From: Acholoe squamosa
Taxonomy: Eukaryota; Annelida; Polychaeta; Phyllodocida; Polynoidae
DNA length: 64,000 nt
Assembly (NCBI GenBank): GCA_949317995.1
Contig: OX439038.1
Span: forward strand, 37,081,113 to 37,145,112
Reading direction: 5' to 3'
Position 1 is the first letter of the stretch; each line of letters opens with the position of its first letter. Below are positions 1 to 12,200 of the stretch, one piece after another. The notes below the pieces were generated by a model. The model made no database searches, was not told the origin of the DNA, and saw only the letters and a list, made by a program, of their open reading frames with translations. A program made the translations under genes and the position numbers.

Positions 1-2872
1 AAATCAACAAACACTAAAACTGTTGGACCTAGTGTCTTGAAACTGTGTCACGTGGTAATTTTAAGCCTGAAAATGGATGTTCACATTGATTTTGGGCAGA
101 TAAGAACAGGAACATGTGAAAATTTAAAAACTCTGAAACCGTTGCAGATAGAGACTTGAAACTTTGTCAGATGGTTGATTCAGGTCTGAAACCACTAAAC
201 ACAAGTCTGTTTTGCTTTTTCACCTCAGGCAACAGGTAGAAATCAACAAACACTAAAACTGTTGGACCTAGTGTCTTTAAACCTTGTCAGGTGGTATCTT
301 TCGGCCTGAAATGCATATTTTCATTGATTTTGGGAAGAAAACTTAAAGAAACATCTGAAAAAAATAAAAACAGTAAAGCTGATGGGGATAGAGTCTTGAA
401 GCTTTGTCAGATGGTTGATTCAGGTCTGAAACGATTCAACACATTTTTCTTTTGCTTTTCAACCTGAGTCAACAGGAAGAAATAAACAAACACTAAAACT
501 GTTGGACCTAGTGTCTTGAAACTGTGTCACGTGGTAATTTTAAACCTGAAAATGCATGTTCACATTGATTTTGGGCAGATAATAACAGGAACATGTGAAA
601 ATTTAAAAACTCTGAAACCATTGCAGATAGAGTATTGAAACTTTGTCAGATGGTTTATTGAGGTCTGAAACCACTCAACACAATTCTGTTTTGCTTTTTC
701 ACCTGAGGCAACAGGTAGAAATCAACAAACACTAAAACCAAGTGTCTTGAAACTGTCACGTGGTAATTTTAGGCCTGAAAATGCATTTTTACATTGATTT
801 TGGACAGAAAACTAACAGGAACATGTGAAAATTTAAACACTCTAAAATTATTGCCAATGGTCTTGAAACTTTGTCAGATGGTTGATTCAGGTCTGAAACC
901 ACTCAACACAGTTCTGTTTTGCTTTTCTACCTGAGGCAACATGTAGAAATCGACCTACACCAAAACTGTTGGACCTAGTGTCTTGAACCTGTGTCACATG
1001 GTAGTTTTAGGCCTGGAAATGTATATTTTCATTGATTTTGGAGAGAAAACTAAAAGGAACAGGTGAAAATTTAAAAACTTTGAAATCGTTGCAGATAGAG
1101 ACTTGAAACTTGTCAGATGGTTGATTTTGGTCTGAAACCAATCAACACAGTTCTGTTTTGCTTTTTCACCTCAGGCATCATGTAGAAATCAACAAACACT
1201 AAAACTGTTGGACCTAGTGTCTTGAAACTGTGTCTCGTGGTAATTTTAAGCCTGAAATTGCATATTCACATTGATTTTGGGCAGATAATAACAGGAACAA
1301 GTGAAAATTTAAAAACTCTGAAACCATTGCAGATAGAGTATTGAAACTTTGTCAGATGCTTGATTCAGGTCTGAAACCACTCAACACAGTTCTATTTTGC
1401 TTTTCTACCTGAGGCAACATGTAGAAATCGACCAACACGAAAACTGTTGGACCTAGTGTCTTGAACCTGTGTCACATGGTAGTTTTAGGCCTGGAAATGT
1501 ATGTTTTCATTGATTTTGGAGAGAAAACTAAAAGGAACAGGTGAAAATTTAAAAACTCTGAAATTGTTGCAGATAGAGACTTGAAACTTTGTCAGATGGT
1601 TGATTCAGGTCTGAAACCACTCAACCCAGTTCTGTTTTGCTTTTTCACCTCAGGCAACAGGTAGAAATCAACAAACACTAAAACCAAGTGTCTTGAAACT
1701 GTGTCACGTGGTAATTTTAGGCCTGAAAATGCATTTTTACATTGATTTTGGACAGAAAACTAACAGGAACATGTGAAAATTTAAACACTCTAAAATTATT
1801 GGCAATGGTCTTGAAACTTTGTCAGATGGTTGATTCAGGTCTGAAACCACTCAACACAGTTCTGTTTTGCTTTTCTACCTGAGAACATGTAGAGATCGGC
1901 CAACACCAAAACTGTTGGACCTAGTGTCTTGAACCTGGGTCACATGGTAGTTTTAGGCCTGGAAATGTATATTTTCATTGATTTTGGAGAGAAAACTAAA
2001 AGGAACAGGTGAAAATTTAAAAACTGTGAAATCGTTGCAGACAGAGACTTGAAACTTTGTCAGATGGTTGATTTTGGTCTGAAACCAATCAACACAGTTC
2101 TGTTTTGCTTTTTCACCTCAGGCATCATGTAGAAATCAACAAACATTAAAACTGTTGGACCTAGTGTCTTGAAACTGTGTCTCGTGGTAATTTTAAGCCT
2201 GAAATTGCATATTCACATTGATTTTGGGCAGATAATAACAGGAACAAGTGAAAATTTAAAAACTCTGAAACCATTGCAGATAGAGTATTGAAACTTTGTC
2301 AGATGCTTGATTCAGGTCTGAAACCACTCAACCCAGTTCTGTTTTGCTTTTTCAGCTCAGGCAACAGGTAGAAATCAACAAACACTAAAACCAAGTGTCT
2401 TGAAACTGTGTCACGTGGTACTTTTAGGCCTGAAAATGCATTTTTACATTGATTTTGGACAGAAAACTAACAGGAACATGTGAAAATTTAAACACTCTAA
2501 AATTATTGGCAATGGTCTTGAAACTTTGTCAGATGGTTGATTCAGGTCTGAAACCACTCAACACAGTTCTGTTTTGCTTTTTCACCTGAGGCAACAGGTA
2601 GAAATCGACCAACACCAAAACAGTTGGACCTAGTGTGTTGAACCTGTGTCACATGGTAGTTTTTGGCCCGGAAATGTATATTTTCATTGATTTTGGAGAG
2701 AAAACTAACAGGAACATTTGAAAATTTAAAAACTCTGAAATCGTTGCTGATGGTCTTGACATTTTGTCAGATGGTTGATGGAGGTCTGAAACGACTCAAC
2801 ACAGTTCTATTTTGCTTTTTCACCTGAGGCAACAGGTAGAAATCAACAAACACTAAAACTGTTGGACCTGGT
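1..2872. repeat. Satellite array, left part (about 239-bp unit)
   Basis: Head-to-tail copies of a unit that restarts with a sequence like aaatcaacaaacac at 1, 240, 480, 719, 947, 1186 and 1425. Spacings are 239, 240, 239, 228, 239 and 239 bp; the short unit lacks about 10 bp after the restart. Each unit has two related halves, one with a core like tcttgaaactgtgtcacgtg and one with a core like tcttgaaactttgtcagatg. The array is already running at base 1, so it continues to the left. No gene is seen. Confidence 0.97.
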
Positions 2873-3022
2873 GAACGAATGTGGGTTGAGGGAGCTAGCT
2901 CAATTTAATCTTGGGGAGATGTGTTTTGAGTCTGTCTAGAGAACTAGTGGTAGAGGAAGGGCAGAGGGGAGTTCATCTCCCAATGACCTTACAACACTCG
3001 AAGCCGTCATAAAGTTCATTGC

Positions 3023-3028
3023 TTTATT
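3023..3028 (-). terminator. LTR polyadenylation signal (AATAAA)
   Basis: AATAAA on the minus strand, about 330 bp downstream of the LTR TATA box and about 150 bp before the LTR end. This is where the R/U5 boundary signal of an LTR is expected. Confidence 0.6.
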
Positions 3029-3359
3029 ACAGTAGATATTCTCCAAGTCCACTTTTACAAATGATGAAGCAAATGATTATAAGTCCAATAATAAAGTGTC
3101 ACTCCCAATTGTCAATATACATGTGAATATAAGATCTCCAAGGTTACAACAGTGGGTTAAGGTCTCCTTGAAGTACTAACAAAATACGAAAACTCCATGA
3201 AAGATGCTGGAGCTAAGCCCCAAGGTGTGCTGCAGCCAGATAGAATAATCCAAAGTATACACTTACACAGTCCAATCCTGTGCTTCCCAGAAGTATAGTA
3301 GGTAGTCCTCACAGCGAAGAGCACTTGTATCTCTTGTTGGCTCAGACCAGCTCTCCAGC

Positions 3360-3366
3360 TTTTATA
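3360..3366 (-). promoter_or_regulatory. LTR TATA box
   Basis: TATAAAA on the minus strand, in the context gtataaaagctgg, downstream of the repeated U3 block and upstream of the AATAAA. It fixes the orientation of the LTR as minus: the plus strand has no comparable TATA-then-AATAAA order. Confidence 0.65.
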
Positions 3367-3491
3367 CTAATTTCACATCCATGACCCTAGGATCCGACCC
3401 TGACCTTGTTTTCTTACTAGCTAGGTCAAGGAAGGCCCGTCAAAGGTGAAGGTCACTAAAGGTGAGGGTTGACCAGAGGCCAATGTCTTCT

Positions 3492-3689
3492 GTGGCTAGA
3501 GGTCACACTTGTCCAATCAGGTGGCTTGGTTGTGCCACCCCTAGGTCAAGGTGTTTTCCCTTCCAGTCCAAGTGCATGACCCAGCTCAGCTCAGCCCAAA
3601 GGTCAAGGCCATCAGTGGCAAGAAGTCACACCCGTCCAATGGGATGGCCTGGTTATGCCAGTCCCAGGTCAAGGTGCTTTCCCTTCAAT
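3492..3689 (-). repeat. Tandem duplication in LTR U3 with AGGTCA half-sites
   Basis: Two copies of a roughly 75-bp segment start at 3492 and 3615 (period 123 bp). Both carry a gtcaca motif, a gtccaat CCAAT-type box and an aggtcaaggtg motif. Further AGGTCA-like half-sites lie between and beside them (for example near 3420-3460 and 3598). AGGTCA is the classical nuclear-receptor half-site. Lying upstream of the TATA box, this is enhancer-like. Binding by any receptor is inference. Confidence 0.6.
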
Positions 3690-6600
3690 GCCAAGGCCAA
3701 GGACCTTCAAGGCCAATGCCAATGCCAAGGATCCCTGTTCCCGAGGTGCCCCATACCTTGTTTAATACCTAAGTACAGTCTCCTGTCTCATATCTAAGTG
3801 GCTTCAGCACACCAGTGTCTTGAAACTGTGTCACGTGGTAATTTTAAGCCTGAAAATGCATGTTCACATTGATTTTGGGCAGATAAGAACAGGAACATGT
3901 GAAAATTTAAAAACTCTGAAACCGTTGCAGATAGAGTCTTGAAACTTTGTCAGATGGTTGATTCAGGTCTGAAACCACTAAACACAAGTCTGTTTTGCTT
4001 TTTCACCTCAGGCAACAGGTAGAAATCAACAAACACTAAAACTGTTGGACCTAGTGTCTTTAAACCTTGTCAGGTGGTATCTTTCGGCCTGAAATGCATA
4101 TTTTCATTGATTTTGGGAAGAAAACTTAAAGAAACATCTGAAAAAATAAAAACAGTAAAGCTGATGGGGATAGAGTCTTGAAGCTTTGTCAGATGGTTGA
4201 TTCAGGTCTGAAACGATTCAACACATTTTTCTTTTGCTTTTCAACCTGAGTCAACAGGAAGAAATAAACAAACACTAAAACTGTTGGACCTAGTGTCTTG
4301 AAACTGTGTCACGTGGTAATTTTAAACCTGAAAATGCATGTTCACATTGATTTTGGGCAGATGTGCACAGGAACATGTGAAAATTTAAAAACTCTGAAAC
4401 CATTGCAGATAGAGTCTTGAAACTTTGTCAGATGGTTTATTGAGGTCTGAAACCACTCAACCCAGTTCTGTTTTGCTTTTTCACCTGAGGCAACAGGTAG
4501 AAATCAACAAACACTAAAACCAAGTGTCTTGAAACTGTCACGTGGTAGTTTTAAACCTGAAAATGCATTTTTACATTGATTTTGGACAGAAAACTAACAG
4601 GAACATGTGAAAATTTAAACACTCTAAAATTATTGCCGATGGTCTTGAAACTTTGTCAGATGGTTGATTCAGGTCTGAAACCACTCAACACAGTTCTGTT
4701 TTGCTTTTCTACCTGAGGCAACATGTAGAAATCGACCAACTGTTGGACCTAGTGTCTTGAACCTGGGTCACATGGTAGTTTTAGGCCTGGAAATGTATAT
4801 TTTCATTGATTTTGGAGAGAAAACTAAAAGGAACAGGTGAAAATTTAAAAACTCTGAAATCGTTGCAGATAGAGACTTGAAACTTGTCAGATGGTTGATT
4901 TTGGTCTGAAACCAATCAACACAGTTCTGTTTTGCTTTTTCACCTCAGGCATCATGTAGAAATCAACAAACACTAAAACTGTTGGACCTAGTGTCTTGAA
5001 ACTGTGTCTCGTGGTAATTTTAAGCCTGAAATTGCATATTCACATTGATTTTGGGCAGATAATAACAGGAACAAGTGAAAATTTAAAAACTCTGAAACCA
5101 TTGCAGATAGAGTATTGAAACTTTGTCAGATGCTTGATTCAGGTCTGAAACCACTCAACCCAGTTCTGTTTTGCTTTTTCAGCTCAGGCAACAGGTAGAA
5201 ATCAACAAACACTAAAACCAAGTGTCTTGAAACTGTGTCACGTGGTACTTTTAGGCCTGAAAATGCATTTTTACATTGATTTTGGACAGAAAACTAACAG
5301 GAACATGTGAAAATTTAAAAACTCTAAAATTATTGGCAATGGTCTTGAAACTTTGTCAGATGGTTGATTCAGGTCTGAAACCACTCAACACAGTTCTGTT
5401 TTGCTTTTTCACCTGAGGCAACAGGTAGAAATCGACCAACACCAAAACAGTTGGACCTAGTGTGTTGAACCTGTGTCACATGGTAGTTTTTGGCCTGGAA
5501 ATGTATATTTTCATTGATTTTGGAGAGAAAACTAACAGGAACATTTGAAAATTTAAAAACTCTGAAATCGTTGCTGATGGTCTTGACATTTTGTCAGATG
5601 GTTGATGGAGGTCTGAAACGACTCAACACAGTTCTATTTTGCTTTTTCACCTGAGGCAACAGGTAGAAATCAACAAACACTAAAACTGTTGGACCTAGTG
5701 TCTTGAAACTGTGTCACGTGGTAATTTTAAGCCTGAAAATGCATGTTCACATTGATTTTGGGCAGATAAGAACAGGAACATGTGAAAATTTAAAAACTCT
5801 GAAATCGTTGCAGATAGAGACTTGAAACTTGTCAGATGGTTGATTTTGGTCTGAAACCAATCAACACAGTTCTGTTTTGCTTTTTCACCTCAGGCATCAT
5901 GTAGAAATCAACAAACACTAAAACTGTTGGACCTAGTGTCTTGAAACTGTGTCTCGTGGTAATTTTAAGCCTGAAATTGCATATTCACATTGATTTTGGG
6001 CAGATAATAACAGGAACAAGTGAAAATTTAAAAACTCTGAAACCATTGCAGATAGAGTATTGAAACTTTGTCAGATGCTTGATTCAGGTCTGAAACCACT
6101 CAACACAGTTCTGTTTTGCTTTTTCACCTGAGGCAACAGGTAGAAATCGACCAACACCAAAACAGTTGGACCTAGTGTGTTGAACCTGTGTCACATGGTA
6201 GTTTTTGGCCTGGAAATGTATATTTTCATTGATTTTGGAGAGAAAACTAACAGGAACATTTGAAAATTTAAAAACTCTGAAATCGTTGCTGATGGTCTTG
6301 ACATTTTGTCAGATGGTTGATGGAGGTCTGAAACGACTCAACACAGTTCTATTTTGCTTTTTCACCTGAGGCAACAGGTAGAAATCAACAAACACTAAAA
6401 CTGTTGGACCTAGTGTCTTGAAACTGTGTCACGTGGTAATTTTAAGCCTGAAAATGCATGTTCACATTGATTTTGGGCAGATAAGAACAGGAACATGTGA
6501 AAATTTAAAAACTCTGAAACCGTTGCAGATAGAGTCTTGAAACTTTGTCAGATGGTTGATTCAGGTCTGAAACCACTAAACACAAGTCTGTTTTGCTTTT

Positions 6601-9221
6601 TCACCTCAGGCAACAGGTAGAAATCAACAAACACTAAAACTGTTGGACCTAGTGTCTTTAAACCTTGTCAGGTGGTATCTTTCGGCCTGAAATGCATATT
6701 TTCATTGATTTTGGGAAGAAAACTTAAAGAAACATCTGAAAAAATAAAAACAGTAAAGCTGATGGGGATAGAGTCTTGAAGCTTTGTCAGATGGTTGATT
6801 CAGGTCTGAAACGATTCAACACATTTTTCTTTTGCTTTTCAACCTGAGTCAACAGGAAGAAATAAACAAACACTAAAACTGTTGGACCTAGTGTCTTGAA
6901 ACTGTGTCACGTGGTAATTTTAAACCTGAAAATGCATGTTCACATTGATTTTGGGCAGATGTGCACAGGAACATGTGAAAATTTAAAAACTCTGAAACCA
7001 TTGCAGATAGAGTCTTGAAACTTTGTCAGATGGTTTATTGAGGTCTGAAACCACTCAACCCAGTTCTGTTTTGCTTTTTCACCTGAGGCAACAGGTAGAA
7101 ATCAACAAACACTAAAACCAAGTGTCTTGAAACTGTCACGTGGTAATTTTAGGCCTGAAAATGCATTTTTACATTGATTTTGGACAGAAAACTAACAGGA
7201 ACATGTGAAAATTTAAACACTCTAAAATTATTGCCGATGGTCTTGAAACTTTGTCAGATGGTTGATTCAGGTCTGAAACCACTCAACACAGTTCTGTTTT
7301 GCTTTTCTACCTGAGGCAACATGTAGAAATCGACCTACACCAAAACTGTTGGACCTAGTGTCTTGAACCTGTGTCACATGGTAGTTTTAGGCCTGGAAAT
7401 GTATATTTTCATTGATTTTGGAGAGAAAACTAAAAGGAACAGGTGAAAATTTAAAAACTCTGAAATCGTTGCAGATAGAGACTTGAAACTTGTCAGATGG
7501 TTGATTTTGGTCTGAAACCAATCAACACAGTTCTGTTTTGCTTTTTCACCTCAGGCATCATGTAGAAATCAACAAACACTAAAACTGTTGGACCTAGTGT
7601 CTTGAAACTGTGTCTCGTGGTAATTTTAAGCCTGAAATAGCATATTCACATTGATTTTGGGCAGATAATAACAGGAACAAGTGAAAATTTAAAAACTCTG
7701 AAACCATTGCAGATAGAGTATTGAAACTTTGTCAGATGCTTGATTCAGGTCTGAAACCACTCAACACAGTTCTATTTTGCTTTTCTACCTGAGGCAACAT
7801 GTAGAAATCGACCAACACGAAAACTGTTGGACCTAGTGTCTTGAACCTGTGTCACATGGTAGTTTTAGGCCTGGAAATGTATGTTTTCATTGATTTTGGA
7901 GAGAAAACTAAAAGGAACAGGTGAAAATTTAAAAACTCTGAAATTGTTGCAGATAGAGACTTGAAACTTTGTCAGATGGTTGATTCAGGTCTGAAACCAC
8001 TCAACCCAGTTCTGTTTTGCTTTTTCACCTCAGGCAACAGGTAGAAATCAACAAACACTAAAACCAAGTGTCTTGAAACTGTGTCACGTGGTAATTTTAG
8101 GCCTGAAAATGCATTTTTACATTGATTTTGGACAGAAAACTAACAGGAACATGTGAAAATTTAAACACTCTAAAATTATTGGCAATGGTCTTGAAACTTT
8201 GTCAGATGGTTGATTCAGGTCTGAAACCACTCAACACAGTTCTGTTTTGCTTTTTCACCTGAGGCAACAGGTAGAAATCGACCAACACCAAAACAGTTGG
8301 ACCTAGTGTGTTGAACCTGTGTCACATGGTAGTTTTTGGCCTGGAAATGTATATTTTCATTGATTTTGGAGAGAAAACTAAAAGGAACAGGTGACAATTT
8401 AAAAACTGTGAAATCGTTGCAGACAGAGACTTGAAACTTTGTCAGATGGTTGATTTTGGTCTGAAACCAATCAACACAGTTCTGTTTTGCTTTTTCACCT
8501 CAGGCATCATGTAGAAATCAACAAACATTAAAACTGTTGGACCTAGTAGCTTGAAACTGTGTCTCGTGGTAATTTTAAGCCTGAAATTGCATATTCACAT
8601 TGATTTTGGGCAGATAATAACAGGAACAAGTGAAAATTTAAAAACTCTGAAACCATTGCAGATAGAGTATTGAAACTTTGTCAGATGCTTGATTCAGGTC
8701 TGAAACCACTCAACCCAGTTCTGTTTTGCTTTTTCAGCTCAGGCAACAGGTAGAAATCAACAAACACTAAAACCAAGTGTCTTGAAACTGTGTCACGTGG
8801 TAATTTTAGGCCTGAAAATGCATTTTTACATTGATTTTGGACAGAAAACTAACAGGAACATGTGAAAATTTAAAAACTCTAAAATTATTGGCAATGGTCT
8901 TGAAACTTTGTCAGATGGTTGATTCAGGTCTGAAACCACTCAACACAGTTCTGTTTTGCTTTTTCACCTGAGGCAACAGGTAGAAATCGACCAACACCAA
9001 AACAGTTGGACCTAGTGTGTTGAACCTGTGTCACATGGTAGTTTTTGGCCTGGAAATGTATATTTTCATTGATTTTGGAGAGAAAACTAACAGGAACATT
9101 TGAAAATTTAAAAACTCTGAAATCGTTGCTGATGGTCTTGACATTTTGTCAGATGGTTGATGGAGGTCTGAAACGACTCAACACAGTTCTATTTTGCTTT
9201 TTCACCTGAGGCAACAGGTAG

Positions 9222-12200
9222 AAATCAACAAACACTAAAACTGTTGGACCTAGTGTCTTGAAACTGTGTCACGTGGTAATTTTAAGCCTGAAAATGGATG
9301 TTCACATTGATTTTGGGCAGATAAGAACAGGAACATGTGAAAATTTAAAAACTCTGAAACCGTTGCAGATAGAGACTTGAAACTTTGTCAGATGGTTGAT
9401 TCAGGTCTGAAACCACTAAACACAAGTCTGTTTTGCTTTTTCACCTCAGGCAACAGGTAGAAATCAACAAACACTAAAACTGTTGGACCTAGTGTCTTTA
9501 AACCTTGTCAGGTGGTATCTTTCGGCCTGAAATGCATATTTTCATTGATTTTGGGAAGAAAACTTAAAGAAACATCTGAAAAAAATAAAAACAGTAAAGC
9601 TGATGGGGATAGAGTCTTGAAGCTTTGTCAGATGGTTGATTCAGGTCTGAAACGATTCAACACATTTTTCTTTTGCTTTTCAACCTGAGTCAACAGGAAG
9701 AAATAAACAAACACTAAAACTGTTGGACCTAGTGTCTTGAAACTGTGTCACGTTGTTATTTTAAACCTGAAAATGCATGTTCACATTGATTTTGGGCAGA
9801 TAATAACAGGAACATGTGAAAATTTAAAAACTCTGAAACCATTGCAGATAGAGTATTGAAACTTTGTCAGATGGTTTATTGAGGTCTGAAACCACTCAAC
9901 ACAATTCTGTTTTGCTTTTTCACCTGAGGCAACAGGTAGAAATCAACAAACACTAAAACCAAGTGTCTTGAAACTGTCACGTGGTAATTTTAGGCCTGAA
10001 AATGCATTTTTACATTGATTTTGGACAGAAAACTAACAGGAACATGTGAAAATTTAAACACTCTAAAATTATTGCCGATGGTCTTGAAACTTTGTCAGAT
10101 GGTTGATTCAGGTCTGAAACCACTCAACACAGTTCTGTTTTGCTTTTCTACCTGAGGCAACATGTAGAAATCGACCTACACCAAAACTGTTGGACCTAGT
10201 GTCTTGAACCTGTGTCACATGGTAGTTTTAGGCCTGGAAATGTATATTTTCATTGATTTTGGAGAGAAAACTAAAAGGAACAGGTGAAAATTTAAAAACT
10301 CTGAAATCGTTGCAGATAGAGACTTGAAACTTGTCAGATGGTTGATTTTGGTCTGAAACCAATCAACACAGTTCTGTTTTGCTTTTTCACCTCAGGCATC
10401 ATGTAGAAATCAACAAACACTAAAACTGTTGGACCTAGTGTCTTGAAACTGTGTCTCGTGGTAATTTTAAGCCTGAAATTGCATATTCACATTGATTTTA
10501 GGCAGATAATAACAGGAACAAGTGAAAATTTAAAAACTCTGAAACCATTGCAGATAGAGTATTGAAACTTTGTCAGATGCTTGATTCAGGTCTGAAACCA
10601 CTCAACACAGTTCTATTTTGCTTTTCTACCTGAGGCAACATGTAGAAATCGACCAACACCAAAACTGTTGGACCTAGTGTCTTGAACCTGTGTCACATGG
10701 TAGTTTTAGGCCTGGAAATGTATGTTTTCATTGATTTTGGAGAGAAAACTAAAAGGAACAGGTGAAAATTTAAAAACTCTGAAATTGTTGCAGATAGAGA
10801 CTTGAAACTTTGTCAGATGGTTGATTCAGGTCTGAAACCACTCAACCCAGTTCTGTTTTGCTTTTTCACCTCAGGCAACAGGTAGAAATCAACAAACACT
10901 AAAACCAAGTGTCTTGAAACTGTGTCACGTGGTAATTTTAGGCCTGAAAATGCATTTTTACATTGATTTTGGACAGAAAACTAACAGGAACATGTGAAAA
11001 TTTAAACACTCTAAAATTATTGGCAATGGTCTTGAAACTTTGTCAGATGGTTGATTCAGGTCTGAAACCACTCAACACAGTTCTGTTTTGCTTTTCTACC
11101 TGAGAACATGTAGAGATCGGCCAACACCAAAACTGTTGGACCTAGTGTCTTGAACCTGGGTCACATGGTAGTTTTAGGCCTGGAAATGTATATTTTCATT
11201 GATTTTGGAGAGAAAACTAAAAGGAACAGGTGAAAATTTAAAAACTGTGAAATCGTTGCAGACAGAGACTTGAAACTTTGTCAGATGGTTGATTTTGGTC
11301 TGAAACCAATCAACACAGTTCTGTTTTGCTTTTTCACCTCAGGCATCATGTAGAAATCAACAAACATTAAAACTGTTGGACCTAGTGTCTTGAAACTGTG
11401 TCTCGTGGTAATTTTAAGCCTGAAATTGCATATTCACATTGATTTTGGGCAGATAATAACAGGAACAAGTGAAAATTTAAAAACTCTGAAACCATTGCAG
11501 ATAGAGTATTGAAACTTTGTCAGATGCTTGATTCAGGTCTGAAACCACTCAACCCAGTTCTGTTTTGCTTTTTCAGCTCAGGCAACAGGTAGAAATCAAC
11601 AAACACTAAAACCAAGTGTCTTGAAACTGTGTCACGTGGTACTTTTAGGCCTGAAAATGCATTTTTACATTGATTTTGGACAGAAAACTAACAGGAACAT
11701 GTGAAAATTTAAACACTCTAAAATTATTGGCAATGGTCTTGAAACTTTGTCAGATGGTTGATTCAGGTCTGAAACCACTCAACACAGTTCTGTTTTGCTT
11801 TTTCACCTGAGGCAACAGGTAGAAATCGACCAACACCAAAACAGTTGGACCTAGTGTGTTGAACCTGTGTCACATGGTAGTTTTTGGCCCGGAAATGTAT
11901 ATTTTCATTGATTTTGGAGAGAAAACTAACAGGAACATTTGAAAATTTAAAAACTCTGAAATCGTTGCTGATGGTCTTGACATTTTGTCAGATGGTTGAT
12001 GGAGGTCTGAAACGACTCAACACAGTTCTATTTTGCTTTTTCACCTGAGGCAACAGGTAGAAATCAACAAACACTAAAACTGTTGGACCTAGTGTCTTGA
12101 AACTGTGTCACGTGGTAATTTTAAGCCTGAAAATGCATGTTCACATTGATTTTGGGCAGATAAGAACAGGAACATGTGAAAATTTAAAAACTCTGAAACC

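Larger units (their letters stand above)
2873..3811 (-). mobile_element. Solo LTR inserted in the satellite
   Basis: A 939-bp non-satellite block interrupts a satellite unit. On the minus strand it runs TG...CA. It holds, in order, a U3 with a duplicated enhancer-like block, a TATAAAA, about 330 bp further an AATAAA, and about 150 bp of U5. This is the layout of an LTR read on the minus strand. No internal gag/pol/env follows, so it is a solo LTR, the usual product of LTR-LTR recombination. Its outer 163 bp recur at 49646-49812 with one small difference, so the family was active recently. Flanks suggest an insertion near an acctagtg target, but the duplicated target site is not clean. Long ORFs inside it are chance. 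As an element it is a remnant without coding capacity. Confidence 0.85.

Noticed and set aside
3462-3797. Plus-strand frames of 111 and 73 codons in the solo LTR
   Set aside because: They are antisense to the LTR, follow its duplicated U3 and give a repetitive protein; chance frames.
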